A stretch of DNA of 64,000 bases from Lucinisca nassula. Its lineage: Eukaryota; Mollusca; Bivalvia; Lucinida; Lucinidae. The notes under the pieces were generated by a model. The model was not told where the DNA came from and did not search any database. It saw only the letters and a program-made list of their open reading frames with translations. Location: the NCBI GenBank assembly GCA_963580285.1, contig OY757010.1:64502406-64566405 (forward strand), given 5' to 3'. The position numbers and the translations under genes were made by a program. Positions 10,376 through 22,309 of this stretch are shown here, piece by piece (within the stretch, counting starts at the first letter, position 1; each line of letters starts with the position of its first letter).

Positions 10376-10628
10376 AAAACAACATGTACGTGCAAAAGAA
10401 AAAAAAATGAGAAAAAGATAATGCATTTCTTTTCATTTCAGGATTCAGTATATATTGAATCCGCAAATAAAATACTGCAATTAAAACAACTGATACAGAT
10501 GTATACTTTGAATGGCCAGTTAAGCTGGAATAATGCAAGGGATTATCGAATCGTCCAAGTGGGTCGATGCGCCATTTTGAATAACTAAAAAAAAAAATAA
10601 AAAAAAAAAATGTGTAGAACAAAAGACT

Positions 10629-10852
10629 GGCCCCGAGGTTATAAAACATTTTTCATGCTCAACTCAGCTGAGCATGAAACTTCTGATGCTCATAAAAATT
10701 AAAATACTAAGAAAATGAGCGATTTTTCTTTCTCAGATAGCAGAGAATGGTATTTGTCCTGCTCACAAATTGTTGGCATTTTAAAATTTGTGAGCAGGAC
10801 AAATTTCATGCTCAAGTGAGTTGAGCATGAAAACAGTTTTATAACCGGGGCC
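10629..10852. mobile_element. MITE with GGCCCC termini
   Basis: The terminal inverted repeats are GGCCCCGAGGTTATAAAAC and GTTTTATAACCGGGGCC. Inner palindromes are 'TTTCATGCTCAACTCAGCTG' and 'TGTCCTGCTCACAAATT'. It can fold into a long hairpin. Confidence 0.8.
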
Positions 10853-10964
10853 TGTACTCGAGTGTATCAAACTTTAATTTCAAATTTGCGGGCCGTTAAT
10901 TTGTCATTAAAAAGTTCGCCATTAATTCCAGCTGTACGAAAGTTTTAATCACGGATATTCGTCT

Positions 10965-11275
10965 ACTACTACGGCCCCCGCACATAGGGGCTTGAAGAAA
11001 TATATGGGCTGCATGATGCTTCCACGCAGAGCTGAATCCGGCCCGCACACTAGTACTGGTAAACCGCTTAGAGGATCTAAGCCTGTCCAGGAACCGCGGT
11101 GCGAGGTGGACCGTCCGTGCTAATAAAACCCTATTTGTTTCATTGGGCGACAGGGCTTGAGATGTCATTTCATCTCAATGTCGGGTAAAAGTCCCACAAA
11201 ATTGGAAGCAACGTCTCAAAAATGACCTTAACAGTGTTGACGGGGATGTTAAACCTCAAATCAACCAACCAAATC
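10965..11275 (+). mobile_element. SINE-A copy, young-looking
   Basis: Full-length, from GGCCCCCGCACATAGGGGC to 'GTTGACGGGGATGTTAAAC'. It is nearly identical over its first ~200 bp to the copy at 63578-63880, including the unusual 'CAGGAACCGCGGTGCGAGG' stretch, suggesting a recent shared source. Confidence 0.85.
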
Positions 11276-11780
11276 GTCTACTACTATACTATAAGCTCCC
11301 CTGGAGCATTCGGCCCAGTTGAGCTAAAATGATAAAATGCAATTGTTTTGTTTTTGTTTTTTTTTTTTTTTTGTTATGATGTTTACAAGTTTCCCTTCCA
11401 ACATACATTGTTATGCATTTGTTGTGATTGTAAAAATCGATAAGGTAACGTACACAGGTATAAATACGGAGAATAAGGTATGCATCAAAATTCTAAGCCG
11501 TCCCAGTGCGTGTCAACATAATTTAGCTGAGTGGCCACATGTTTTGCAAAGAACTGCTTACTTGGCGTGTCGTCTGTGAATTTATTGTTTGGATAGACTT
11601 TGGATTCTGATTGGATCAGTTCATAAAGCATCTTTACACATTAATTTATTCCATTCTACATATAGTGACGCTTTTATAACTCGAATACGGATAATTCATT
11701 TACTTTGCCAATTAAAACTCACTATTGGGTGTCTATTGAATGGTTCCTATAGCTCAAGATATCCACATGTTAGGTTTGAT
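11276..11780. other. No gene; mini HINE-like scrap at ~11288-11330
   Basis: A short 'AGCTCCCCTGGAGCATTCGG' relic of the HINE-like 5' hairpin is followed by unique AT-rich sequence with a T-tract. Confidence 0.4.
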
Positions 11781-11784
11781 GATA

Positions 11785-11994
11785 CAGTCGAACTTCAATA
11801 GCTCGAACACCTTTAGGACAATGAAAATCTGTTCGAGACAGAGGTAGTTCGAGCCACTGAGTGTTACTTCCAGGAGGCATAACGGGATTAATTTTGGGAA
11901 ATCTTTTCGTTTCGGTGTTCCATAATAAAAATATATGCTGTGTGTACTCATTAGAATCGCCTCGACGAGGCGATTCTAATGAGCACACACAGCA
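11785..11994 (+). mobile_element. pogo/Tigger-like MITE, truncated
   Basis: It begins TA-CAGTCGAACTTCAATAGC, matching the complete copy at 40058-40403, and ends in an internal hairpin (GCTGTGTGTACTCATTAGAA and its complement). The right terminus is missing and SINE-C follows. Confidence 0.65.
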
Positions 11995-11999
11995 TACAT

Positions 12000-12205
12000 T
12001 TGAGCATTCATAAGAGCGCTGTCTCTAAATCATTAGGTCTCGCACCGCTGTGGGTTGAGCTAACCTCGGGTCACATGTGAGACGATAAGTTCTGCAACGG
12101 AGGGTTAGGTGGTTTTTCTCTGGTTACTCTGATGTTTGCCCACCTGGTCAACGACCGGCTCAATATGAGTGAAATAAACTTGAAAGGCCGTAAAACAAAA
12201 AAGGA
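12000..12205 (+). mobile_element. SINE-C, tRNA-headed
   Basis: Head 'AAGAGCGCTGTCTCTAAATC', the B-box region 'GGTTGAGCTAACC', and a 3' part with 'CGGCTCAATATGAGTGAAAT' and 'GAAAGGCCGTAAAAC'. It pairs in inverted orientation with 12375-12592. Confidence 0.75.
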
Positions 12206-12374
12206 TAGTCCGTTTGGATCATGCGTTTTATGGTCAAATTACAACAAGAACAAAAAAAAAAACGTGAGTGCTGTTGTGTATTCCATGTTTCCAAGTGAGT
12301 ACCATAAAGCAATGTCATGTGTATTTTCCATTAATAAAACTGACGCATTTATTTCTTTTTCTTGAGTGTTGGTT

Positions 12375-12592
12375 TTGGTTTTACGGCCCTTTCAAGATTA
12401 TTTCACTCATATCGAGCCGATCGTTAATCAGAGGTGGGCGAAAACCGGAGTACCCGGAGAAAAACCACCTGACCTTCCGTTGCAGAACTTGGCGTCTCAC
12501 ATGTGACCCGAGCGAGGCTCGAACCACAGCGGTGAGAGACCTAATGACCAAGAGTCAGCGCTCTTAACCATCAGGCCACGAAGGCCCGTTTT
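12375..12592 (-). mobile_element. SINE-C, tRNA-headed
   Basis: On the minus strand: 'GGCCTGATGGTTAAGAGCGC' head, 'GGTTCGAGCC' B box, then the same 3' part and the ACGGCCTTTC tail. The tail is toward lower coordinates. Confidence 0.8.
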
Positions 12593-12719
12593 TCTTTGAG
12601 TGTAGGTTATTTTTGTGATACCAGTAGAAAGTAAAAGCCATTTGAAACATGACTGAGTGGTTTCATGCACAAGAAAATAAAAATTAAAATTTTCTCACCA
12701 GTCATCATTTTCAAAAGTC

Positions 12720-12905
12720 CGTGATATGAACACCCTTCTAAACCCTACTTTATAAAGAGAAAAGTGGAGTTTGCAGGGGTATACATTATTTAACTTCTTC
12801 TCAAAGACATAGGTTTTGGGTACTCGTTAGAATCGCCTCAATGACAATCTATGTTCGGTATATAAATAAGAAAAATATCACAAATTTTATATGAAAAGAA
12901 GCCAG
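12720..12905. mobile_element. MITE-1 copy, half-degraded
   Basis: 'CTTTATAAAGAGAAAAGTGG', 'GGTTTTGGGTACTCGTTAGA' and 'AATAAGAAAAATATCACAAA' match MITE-1. The second half of the central hairpin is lost. Confidence 0.65.
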
Positions 12906-13610
12906 TTTGGGAAAATGAAAAATGCACTATGTCACACATGTGTGTTATCGCAATGAGGAAGAAAATCTAGGCAAAATAGAAGTGAAGGCAATTATAGCTA
13001 TACACCTTTGACTCGTGATCGAATAGTGTTTCCTTAATGATAAAATATAACTAAAGTCATGTTTCAGTTTCAACAGCTTTATTAGGCAGGCACCTCATAC
13101 GAGTGCACAACTCCTAAATCAGACTAACGGGATGCAAGCTGATCAAGTAGACACCTGAAGTCTTGGTCAGAAACCCCAGTATTTGATGACTGCACTAATA
13201 ATATGATCTTTAAAATGCAGTTTCATCCGGTTTTTAAAGTACTTCACATGAACACCTGCTTAAATGACCTTAAACGGAAATGTCAGAGTCATATGATATT
13301 ACGAAATTAAGCTGGCTCATAATCAAGTTGTGATTTGAATGGCTGCCAGGTTACATGTAATGCAGTTTTAAGTGCATCTTTGCATTTTATACAAAGTTAT
13401 ATAATTGATGTTTCAGGGTTTTAAAATGAAGCTGTTTCATAATAAGAATTGAAGCTTAATATTTTCATAATAGTTCTGGGACAGAAGCTTACTGCCTTTT
13501 CAACACTCATTCAGTCATACTATCACTCTTACACACCTTCAACCATATTCCAGTCGTACACATGATAACATGCCTATGCAAAATATCATGTGCATAACAT
13601 GACTACGTTA
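12906..13610. other. No gene seen
   Basis: AT-rich, apparently low-copy. A relic of the 'GATGCAAGCTGATCA' palindromic family is at ~13120-13175. Confidence 0.5.
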
Positions 13611-13621
13611 TACAATGATCA

Positions 13622-13866
13622 GGAGCCAGTTGTTCAAAACTAACGACATCGTTAGTTAACGTAACGTTAAATCCTTGATCATTCAATGTGGCAAATATGC
13701 TAAAATATTTGCTGAAAAAATGTGAGCAGCTTTTGCGGATGCAAAAGCTGCTCACATTTTTTTCAGCAAAAATACCTAAATTTTAGACAATGTACTTGCT
13801 AGGACAGCTAACAATATGACCACTAACGAGCTCGTTAAGCTAACGATTCTTTGAACAACTGGCCCC
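13622..13866. mobile_element. MITE with GGGGCCAGTTGTTCAAA termini
   Basis: Terminal inverted repeats (GGAGCCAGTTGTTCAAA and TTTGAACAACTGGCCCC) flank inner GTTAACG motifs and a long central hairpin around 'GTGAGCAGCTTTTGC'. It interrupts the end of a PLE 3' region: 'GATCA' on the left and 'AGGAATCG' on the right rejoin the PLE sequence. Confidence 0.8.
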
Positions 13867-14640
13867 AGGAATCGATACAATTAACACAAAGCTCCCATCA
13901 GAGACACCAAAGAGCAAGAAACACAAGTATGAAACAACAGACCCTATTTTAAACATCAACAGCGGAAAGCCAAAAAGGGCAGTTACTTTCCCACAAAATG
14001 GCTCACTGGCTATCCAAATCAAAATAATATAAGCGATACAAACAATCAAGATACTCAAAGACAAACCATAAACCGCGATAGAAGAACCGCCTTGGAAAGG
14101 TCAGTAAAACGAATTCCACTTGGGCAGAGGGGTGGGGGGCAGTCCGCATGAAGACCTCCTAACTCAACAGTGCAACCTCTCCGTGACCACAAAAAAATCA
14201 AACAACCACATAGATGCAACAACGGTGAGGACTCAACAGCAAGAAACCACGGAAATGCTGGTGCAAGAAAAAAACCAACAGTTAGACTCCGATGGGCCCG
14301 ACCAGAGACAGAGCATCAGGCACCAACCAACATTACATAGAATTAATTAGATTCTCTCTATTCTTAGAAAGCCTTTACGCTTGAACCGTCATAGTATCTG
14401 AGGCCTGACCCACCGGCGTCTAAGTAAAGAGGGCAGCAAAGTTGTTAACCGTGATTAGGTTAACTACCATGCATGCAGTCTGTCGTTTAACATTTATGTT
14501 GTACCCAATACGAAATTGGGTGCTGAAGTCATTGCGGTTATATATTTTTTCTGAATTTATCTACTAAGTCACCAGCACTATAGCTAATAAAATGTAGGTG
14601 AACAACAAAATTTGTGAGCCAGCGCATGACAAATCCTGCA
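13867..14640 (-). mobile_element. PLE 3' part: RT C-terminus and 3' region
   Basis: 13867-14400 is the 3' region in reverse. 14400-14640 encodes a C-terminal RT remnant similar to 49020-49240, with 'CATGCATGCAGTCTGTCGT' and 'GTTGTACCCAAT' blocks. Degenerate and 5'-truncated. Confidence 0.8.
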
Positions 14641-14824
14641 ATAAGACTGCAAAAAGTCACATCAGCTAGTGCATCCACGCTGTCTGATTAGAGTCGACGC
14701 TACCTTCTGAGCCTTCTATCGACGGACAGTTTTGTTAAAGCTTTTGCCTTCCTATGGGTCACGAATTGCAAGTTTTGTCAAATGCCCTAGTAAATGCCTG
14801 ACATCACAGTACCTTTGGCTTATC

Positions 14825-15070
14825 ACATTAAGAGGAATTGGAACACCTGGTAGATTTTTCCGCCATTTTTCAAAGGGAGACAACTTTCAGGACTTCCTGT
14901 TCGCTTTTCTATAAGCCCTGTCCCACTGAAAAAGGGGTCTGCTCTTAAAAGAAAGAATTTGCTCCTGAGGAGCAAATTCTTTCCTTTAAGAGTTGACCCC
15001 TAATGACTTGGGACACAAAAATTCTTTTGGTGGAGTTGCCTCCCCTGAAGGTGTTCCCATTCCCCTTAAA
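14825..15070. mobile_element. MITE-4 copy
   Basis: The central hairpin is AAAGAATTTGCTCCTGAGGAGCAAATTCTTT-like (14962-14993). Outer blocks 'GGAGACAACTTTC' and 'TTCCCATTCCCCTTAAA' recur at 20850-21060. Confidence 0.75.
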
Positions 15071-15384
15071 TAAGTTATTGATATTCATTATGATGTAAGT
15101 AGTTTTACGCTGTCAGGCGATACTGGAGGGCAAAGAATGTAAATATAAAAATAAACATAAGTGCAATACAATATACATTAACATCAGGCGATACAATAAA
15201 GTGCCAGCTTGGATGCTTATTATAACATTAAATAGAGGATCTTACTCGAGTTTTCGTGTACAGTCGACGCTCGTTATCTCGAACCTAACGGGACCGGATA
15301 AAAAAGTTCGAGTTATCCGTAGTACGAGATTACCAAAGTGTGACGTCACATGCATGTTGGAGCCCATTATGTGCGGTGATATGC

Positions 15385-15660
15385 TTGGTATTATTGAATT
15401 TATTAAACGAGTTAAGGAAAGGGGATCAAATTCTCGGCAGAACCTCGCATTTATCCCCTTTCCTCAACTCGTTAATAAATCCAATAAGACATGAGCACGA
15501 ATGCAAGATTCTATTTATCACTTGACATTTAAAACGCACTTTATTCACGACTTTTTAACAAAAAGGTCAACATTCCGCCATTTGTAAACGCGACGTCGTG
15601 TGTAAAAACTAACATAACTTATTTGCATATTTAATCCACCAGTGGAGTATTCGTCATATG
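15385..15660 (-). mobile_element. MITE-5 copy
   Basis: Hairpin of 'TTTATTAAACGAGTTAAGG' with its complement, then 'GACATTTAAAACGCACTTTA' and 'ATTCCGCCATTTGTAAACG'. It is inverted relative to 19785-20112 and 38965-39345. A pogo-like end (TACAGTCGACGCTCG) lies just to the left at ~15260. Confidence 0.7.
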
Positions 15661-15983
15661 ATAAATGATTGTTAATGAACGTGTACTACTTTTTTCTTGT
15701 GTCTGAGATAATAAGTAAAGAAATTGAAACAAGAAAACGGAAATAACCTTGATAAAACAACAAGAACTGTAAGAACTGTTCAAAATACGGTGAAATTCCG
15801 CTATTAAGACCACCTAAAATTAAGACTAATTCTGCTTTATTTAGTAGGCTAATGTTATTATTTCTTTGTATTTTCTGCATACGATGTCCACTGGTCAGAG
15901 ACCACTTTTGGGACTGTTGAACAGCTAAAGGTAGTCTTAATATAGGAATTTTACTGTATCACGTTGATTCACATTGTACTTTT

Positions 15984-18567
15984 TAGCTCACCTGAGCAAA
16001 GCTCAAGGTGAGCTTTTGTGATCACCTTTTGTCCGTCGTACGTGCGTCGTCAACATTTACCTTGTTAAGACTGTTGAGACCACAATTTTGCTTCAGTCTT
16101 CATGAAACTTTAATAGAATGTTTGTCTTAATTATATCAGGGTCAAGTTCGAATATGGGTTTTGTCAGGTCAAAATGTAGGTCAGTAGGACAAATCATAGA
16201 AAAACCTTGTTTAGACTCTAGAGGCCACAGTTTTGGTCGAATCATCCTGAAACTTGCTCAGAATGATCATCCTGACAATATCTCGGTCAAGTTAGAATAT
16301 GGGTCATGTCGGGTCAAAAAATAGGTCAGCAGGTCAAATCATAGATAAACCTTGTTTAGGCTCTAGAGGACACAGTTTTGGTCCAATCATCCTCAAATTC
16401 GCTCAGAATAATCGTCCTGAAAATATCTCGATCAAGTTCGAATACGGGTCATTTCGGATCAAAAAATAGGTCAGTGGGTCAAATCATAGAAAAACCTTGT
16501 TAAGACTCTAGAGGTCACAGTCTTGGTCCAATTATCCTCAAACTGGCTCAGAATGATTATACTGTTAATATCTTGGTCATGTACGAATATCGGTCATGTA
16601 GGGTCAAAAAGTAGGTCAGTGGGTCAAATCATATGAAAACTTTGTTAAGACTCGAGGCCACAGTTTTGGTCCAATCATTCTGAAACTTGATCAGAATGAT
16701 CATCCTGACAATATCTCAATCAAGTTCGAATATGGGTCATGTCGGGTCAAAAAGTAGGTCAGCAGGTCAAATCATATAAAAACCTTGTAAATGCTCCAGA
16801 GGCCACAGTTTTGGTCAAATCATCCTCAAGTTTGCTCAGAATGATCATCCTGACTATATCTCGGTCAAGTTCGAATACGGGTCATATGGGATCAAAAAGT
16901 AGGTCAGTAGGTCAAATCATAGAAAAACATTGTTAAGACTCTAGAGGCCACAGTTTTGGTCAAATCATCCTCAAATTTGCTCAGAATGATCATCCTAACA
17001 ATATCTCGGTCAAGTTCGAATACGTGTCATTTCGGGTCAAAAAGTAGGTCAGTAGGTCAAATCATAGAAAAACTTTGTTAAGACTCTAGAGGCCACAGTT
17101 TTAGTCCAATCTTCCTCAAACTTGCTCAGAATGATTATCCTGTCAATATCTTGGTCATGTACGAATATGGGTCATGTCGGGTCAAAAAAAAGGTCAGTAG
17201 GTCAAATCATAGAAAAACCTTGTTAAGATTCTAGAGGCCAGAGTTTTGGTCCAATCATCCTCAAATTTGCTCATAATATTAATCCTGACAATATCTCGGT
17301 GAAGTTCGAATAAGGGTCATATGGGATCAAAAAGGTGGTCAGTAGGTCAAATCTTAGAAAAACATTGTTAAGACTCTAGAGGCCACAGTTTTGGTCCAAT
17401 CATCCTCAAATTTGCTCAGAATGATCATCCTGACAGTATCTCGGGTTAAGTTCGAATACGGATCATTTGGGGTCAAAAAGTAGGTCATTAGGTCAAATCA
17501 TAGAAAAACATTGTTAATACTCCGGAGGCCACAGTTTTGGTCCAATCATCCCCAATCTTGCTCAGAATGATTGTCAATATCTTGGTCATGTACGAATGTG
17601 GGTCATGTCGGGTCAAAAAGTAGGTCAGTAGGTCAAATCATAGAAAAACTTTGTTAAAACTCTAGGGGCCCCAGTTTTGGTCCAATCATCCTCAAACTTG
17701 CTCAGAATGGTCATCCTGACAATATCTCGGGTCAAGTTCGAATACGGGTCATTTGGGGTCAAAAAAGTAGGTCATTAGGTCAAATCATAGAAAAACATTG
17801 TTAATACTCTAGAGGCCACAGTTTTGGTCCAATCATCCTCAATCTTGCTCAGAATGATTGTCAATATCTTGGTCATGTACGAATATGGGTCATGTCGGGT
17901 CAAAAAGTAGGTCAGTAGGTCAAATCATAGAAAACTTTGTTGAAACTCTAGGGGCCACAGTTTTGGTCCAATCATCCTCAAACTTGCTCAGAATGATCAT
18001 CCTGGCAATATCTCGGTGAAGTTCGAATATAGGTCATGTGGGATCAAAAAGTAGGTCAGTAGTTCAAACCATTGATAAACTTTGTTAACATTATAGTGGC
18101 TATAGTTTTGGTCCAATCATCCTGAAAATTGCTAAGAATGATCATCTTGACAGTATCTCGGTCAGGTTCAAATATGGGTCATTTGGGATTTTCAAATATA
18201 GGTCATATGAGATCAAAACGTAGGTCAGTATGTCAAATCATAGAAAAACCTTGTTAACTCTCTAGAGGCCACAGTTTTGGACCAATCATCATCAAACTTG
18301 CTCAGAATGATCATCTCTACAATATCTAGGTAAAGTTCGAATACGGGTCATGTGGGTTGAAAAAGTATGTCAGTATGTCAAATCATAGAAAATCCTTGTT
18401 AACACACTAGAGGCCACAGTTTTGGCCCATTCATCATCAAACTTGCTCAGAATGATCATCTCTACAATATCTAGGTCAAGTTCGAATATGGGTCATGTGG
18501 GTTCAAAAAGTAAGTCAGTAGGTCAAATCATAGAAAAACTTTGTTTACACTCTAGAGACCCCAATTT
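15984..18567 (+). mobile_element. HINE-like element B
   Basis: 5' end TTAGCTCACCTGAGC followed by a hairpin partner (GCTCAAGGTGAGC) and a 'TTTTGTGATCACCTTTTGTC' leader, then a long 145-bp array. It has no 3' terminus of its own because element C begins directly after it. B and C may be one element with a duplicated 5' end. Confidence 0.6.
16120..18565 (+). repeat. 145-bp tandem array, ~17 copies
   Basis: 'GAATGATCATCCTGACAATA' starts units at about 16261, 16405, 16551, 16693, 16839 and 16984. Each carries 'GGTCAAATCATAGAAAAAC' and 'CTAGAGGCCACAGTTTTGG'. Copies differ by scattered substitutions and small indels. It is not a CRISPR array. Confidence 0.95.
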
Positions 18568-19272
18568 TTAGCTCACCTGAGCAAAGCTCAAGGTAAGCTT
18601 TTGTGATCACCTTTTGTCCGTCGTAAGTGCATCGTGCATCATTCATCATGTGACGTGCGTTGTCAACATTTGCCTTGTTCATCCTCTAGAGACAACAGTT
18701 TTGCTTCAATCTTCATGAACTTTACCAGAATGTTTGTCTTGATGATATCTGGGTCAAATTGAACATGGGTCATATCAGGTAAAAACAAGGGCATTAAGTC
18801 AAATTCCTTGAAATCATTGTTCGCCCTGTAGAGACAGTAGTTTTGCTTCAAACTTCATGAAACTTTACCAGAATGTTTGACTTGATGATATCTGGGTCAG
18901 GTTTGAATATGGGTCATGTTAGGTCAAAGACTATGTCACTAGGTCAAATTCCTTGAAAACCTTGTTCACCCTCTAGAGACTTCAATTTTAAATCAATTTT
19001 CATGAAACTTTACCAGAATGTTTGTCTTGATGATATCTGGGTCAAGTTTGAATATTGATCATGTCAGGTCAGAAACTAGGTCACTAGGTCAAATTCCTTG
19101 AAAACCTTGTACAGCCTCTAGAGGACACGATTTTTGCTTCGATCTCTACAAAGATTATTCGGATAACTAAGTGTCAAAAACTCGTAGCATCTACCTTGTC
19201 AAACATAAATATTAAGGATGAAAATCTCTTACCTCAGGTGAGCGATTAAGGACCACCATGGTCCTCTTGTTT
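18568..19272 (+). mobile_element. HINE-like element C
   Basis: 5' TTAGCTCACCTGAGC hairpin, about four ~147-bp units diverged from those of element B ('CTTGATGATATCTGGGTCA'), and a 3' end with 'CTCAGGTGAGCGATT', the GGACCACCATGGTCC hairpin and TCTTGTTT. The ends are complementary (subterminal inverted repeats). Confidence 0.65.
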
Positions 19273-19784
19273 CTGATCTGATGTGTATTTTTTCTTTGAA
19301 CGAAAATACTCTGTGTCCGACCGAACCCTTATTGCGCGTGGCAAATACTCAGATCAGACTACACGGATGCACAAGCTGATCTGTGTCTTTGTTGAGCTCA
19401 TGTTCAACTACAAATATTTACAATACTAGTGTAATGTCTAATGTAAATCTATAGAAAACAGTGTAGTTCATACTTCCATGAACGCGTCGAGTCATGTGAT
19501 TTTCAGTGACGTCAGTCTAAACCATGGTTCTCTACGGACGTTGGTGACGTCAACGCTGTTACGCTCTTTTTAGAAAAACAGCGTGTAAATTTATTTTCAG
19601 CTTTAGAAGTTCCCTATAAGCATTTTCTTCCTGTACTGGAGGGCAAAGAATGTAAATATAAAAATAAACTTAATTTTTCTGCTTTTCATGAAAGTTAGTA
19701 CGACAGCGGGTCCCTAGCAAATTTACATGAACCCATTTCATACTTTCATGAACATTCATTTCTTAAATGTTTGCTTGTCGCGGT

Positions 19785-20112
19785 GCATATATTGAATTAT
19801 CATATGACGTCGCGTCTGAGAATGTAATGACGCCATGTAATAAATTCGATAATCCGCTAGTGGAATAATTTTGCAAAGTAGTTAGATGCGCCCAATAACG
19901 TTACATGTTTGACATCATTAACGACGTGAGTTTACTAATGGCGGAATATTGACGTTTTTGTGAAGGAATCGTGAATAAAATGCTTTTTACATGTCATATG
20001 ATAAATAGAATATTGCATTCGTGCTCATGTGTTATTGAATTTATTAAACTCGTTGAGGAAATGGGGGAAAATGCTCGTTTAATAATTCAATAAAACATGA
20101 ACACTCATGTAA
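19785..20112 (+). mobile_element. MITE-5 copy
   Basis: 'CATATGACGTCGCGTCTGAG', 'TACTAATGGCGGAATATTGA' and the 'TTTATTAAACTCGTTGAGG' hairpin half. Same order as 38965-39345. Confidence 0.75.
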
Positions 20113-20139
20113 GATTCTCTATGTATGTTTTGATATTGC

Positions 20140-20395
20140 GCACCCGCCCATCGGGGCTTGAGATATAGACTGGGCTGCATGGTGCTTCCACCAACCGAAC
20201 ATGAGTACTGCTTGGTAGAATATCTAAGCCTGTCGAGGCAAAATGATGGCATTCGGACCGTCCCTAGTTATAAACCCTAATGGTTACTTTGAGTGGCAGG
20301 GCTTGAGATGTCATTACATCTCAAAATCGCACAAAATTTGAAATGACCTAGATGTTGTTGATGGGACGTAAAACTTCGACTTAAACAAAACAAAA
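20140..20395 (+). mobile_element. SINE-A copy
   Basis: 'CGCCCATCGGGGCTTGAGA' to 'GTTGATGGGACGTAAAAC', with an A-rich (CAAA)-like tail. Confidence 0.8.
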
Positions 20396-20849
20396 AAAAA
20401 CGTTTAGATATTACACGATGCTCCTTTCTAATAAAGTTACGCAGGGTGGCGTCAAAGAATTACGAATGTGTGTGCAAGGATATATTTGAATGCACAAATG
20501 AAATTTACTTTTAAACCTTAGATCAATTTTGACACACTCATTTCTGATTAACAACCAATCAAATTACTTTATCTATTCTATTCATTTGAATTTGATAAAA
20601 ATGACAAACCATATCGATTCAGAAGCCATCTATCCAGTGTCGCCAAGCAGCAAAATATCACCTTTGAAATTGCTTTAAAGTGGCGTAAAGACCGTTTTGA
20701 ACAGTGCTAAAAGTGGTCGGGAAATAGGACTTTTATTCATATTCCACTGACTTTCTGTTAACATTACTGTAAATTGAACGACACGTGATAAGGGTTACTC
20801 TTTTCCTCAAGGTAACCCCCTATTAAATAGAGTGCATCGTAAAAGATCT
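20396..20849. other. Unassigned AT-rich sequence upstream of MCT exon
   Basis: No repeat family or exon recognised. Any MCT promoter or 5' UTR could lie here or further left, but I cannot point to it. Confidence 0.4.
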
Positions 20850-21060
20850 GTCCGCGGTTAAAGACACCTGGCAGATTTAGCCATTTTCAAAGAGACAACT
20901 TTCGGTTTTCTATAAACTCACGGAAAGGATCTACACTTAAAGAAAAGAATTTCTTCCCAAAGAGCAAATTCTTTTCTTTGAGAGTTGACATCGGAGACAA
21001 AGTATTTTTGTAGGAGATGCTATCCCTGGAGGTATATCCATTTCCTTAAACACCCAGTGA
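20850..21060. mobile_element. MITE-4 copy next to MCT exon
   Basis: Hairpin 'AAAGAAAAGAATTTCTTCCC' / 'GAGCAAATTCTTTTCTTTGA' with outer blocks shared with 14825-15070. It ends ~50 bp before the MCT start codon. Confidence 0.7.
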
Positions 21061-21112
21061 AGAAAGAGTTTGAGAAAGGAATTAACGTGGATCAGTATTG
21101 ATAATATCAATT

Positions 21113-21386
21113 ATGGTAGTTTTAAATGACTGTAGAAATGGTACCTCTTGCTCTTGTTCTGATTGCAATGGTAACATCCGAGATAATGGTATGTGTTCGA
21201 CAAAGGAGAGAACCAGTGTAGACTGGGAATGTTGTTATAAGACTGAATATACGGAACCTTCAGCTCTTGATGGCTCAGTGGAAAATTTCGACGAATGTGA
21301 GGCAGTAATTGAGGAAACTAAGGCACCTGACGGGGAATGGGGCTGGTTCATAATCTTGGGAACTATAATTGTTCGCATGATATGTG
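21113..21386 (+). CDS. Monocarboxylate transporter, first visible coding exon
   Basis: Encodes the N-terminal tail and TM1 of an SLC16/MCT-type plasma-membrane carrier, a major-facilitator family that moves monocarboxylates or related solutes, usually with protons. ATG at 21113 is the first in-frame methionine. An in-frame TTG at 21098 is unlikely as a start, and an upstream 5' UTR intron is possible. Residues 1-70 are acidic, Cys-rich cytosolic tail. Residues 72-78 read PDGEWGW, the family signature preceding TM1 (residues ~76-98). The usual third position Gly/Ser is Glu here. The exon ends TGT-G|GTAAGA, a strong donor in phase 1. The substrate cannot be told from this part. MCT assignment is firm; the exact N-terminus is not. 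Confidence 0.85.
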
Positions 21387-21775
21387 GTAAGAATTCTTGA
21401 ATTTTCAGTCTGTTGCCTAGTGGTCCAGAACGCCGACGCTTTTATCTGTCGGCTTAAGCCTCGCTCGGGTTGCACTCCAAGCACTGCAACGTATTCTCTG
21501 GGCATGCCAGTTTTTGCCCATCTCTGATAAAAGATCGCCTCGAAATAAATGAAATTATACTGGAATGGACACAAACCTCCGCAAGAACCACTTTTAAGCC
21601 CTTTTGACACCAGCATTCTATCGTCCCTTATTCCAGTGTCCGACAAACTGTGTACCTTTATATTCATGTCATGTGTTCACATCTGTGTTTCGACTGCTCA
21701 GCCGGTGATTTCTTTTTTATAAAATCTATGTTTCTTGGTTTGCTAACATTACAGTAATAAACCCTGTGTTAAGGT

Positions 21776-22168
21776 AAGACTGGCACGATTAATCGGATAA
21801 TCGATTATTTAATCGATAAATTCCACAAAAGTGATTATCATTACTGATTTGCTTGCAATCGATTATTTGATAAGTAAAATTTATTACCGCTAGTTGTGCC
21901 TAAAATAGCTGTATGAATGGCAAACAGTGCAGACCCTGATGACACGCCGCAATCTGCGGCGTCTCATCTGGTTCTACACTGTTTGCTCAGGCTCGTCTGT
22001 TCAAATACATATGGCAAAGTACAGCATATGGTAGGAGTCGTTCTCAGACAGAAAGCCAGAAAGGTAAAATTACGACCAAATCTTCCGTGATTACTAATCG
22101 ATTATCGATCGCAATGACAGGAATGATAATCGATTTTCTTTTCAGCTCCGATTAGCCAGCCCTAGTTA
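21776..22168. mobile_element. hAT-like non-autonomous element
   Basis: Ends rich in ATCGATTA motifs ('GATTAATCGGATAATCGATT' and 'CGATTATCGATC...CCGATTAGCCAGCCC') resemble the common hAT-type 'GGGCTGG-AATCG' termini. A MITE-3 palindrome (21915-21990) is nested within. No transposase. Confidence 0.5.
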
Positions 22169-22309
22169 TAGGGCACTCATTCGGATTTCAAAACACATTG
22201 TTCGCTAAATTATATTTATGTTGTTACAAATTACAATTATGTATGTTTTAAGCACGAATGATTAACATGCAATAAACATAATACCAACCCCCGCCAATCG
22301 CCTCTTAAC

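Noticed and set aside
16120..18565. Regular repeats resembling a CRISPR array
   Set aside because: Units are ~145 bp, contiguous and variable along their whole length, in an animal intergenic region; no spacers.
18663..18851. 62-codon minus-strand ORF
   Set aside because: Lies in the HINE-like tandem repeats; no independent support.
21275..21667. 130-codon minus-strand ORF overlapping the MCT exon
   Set aside because: Antisense to a well-supported exon; no domain.
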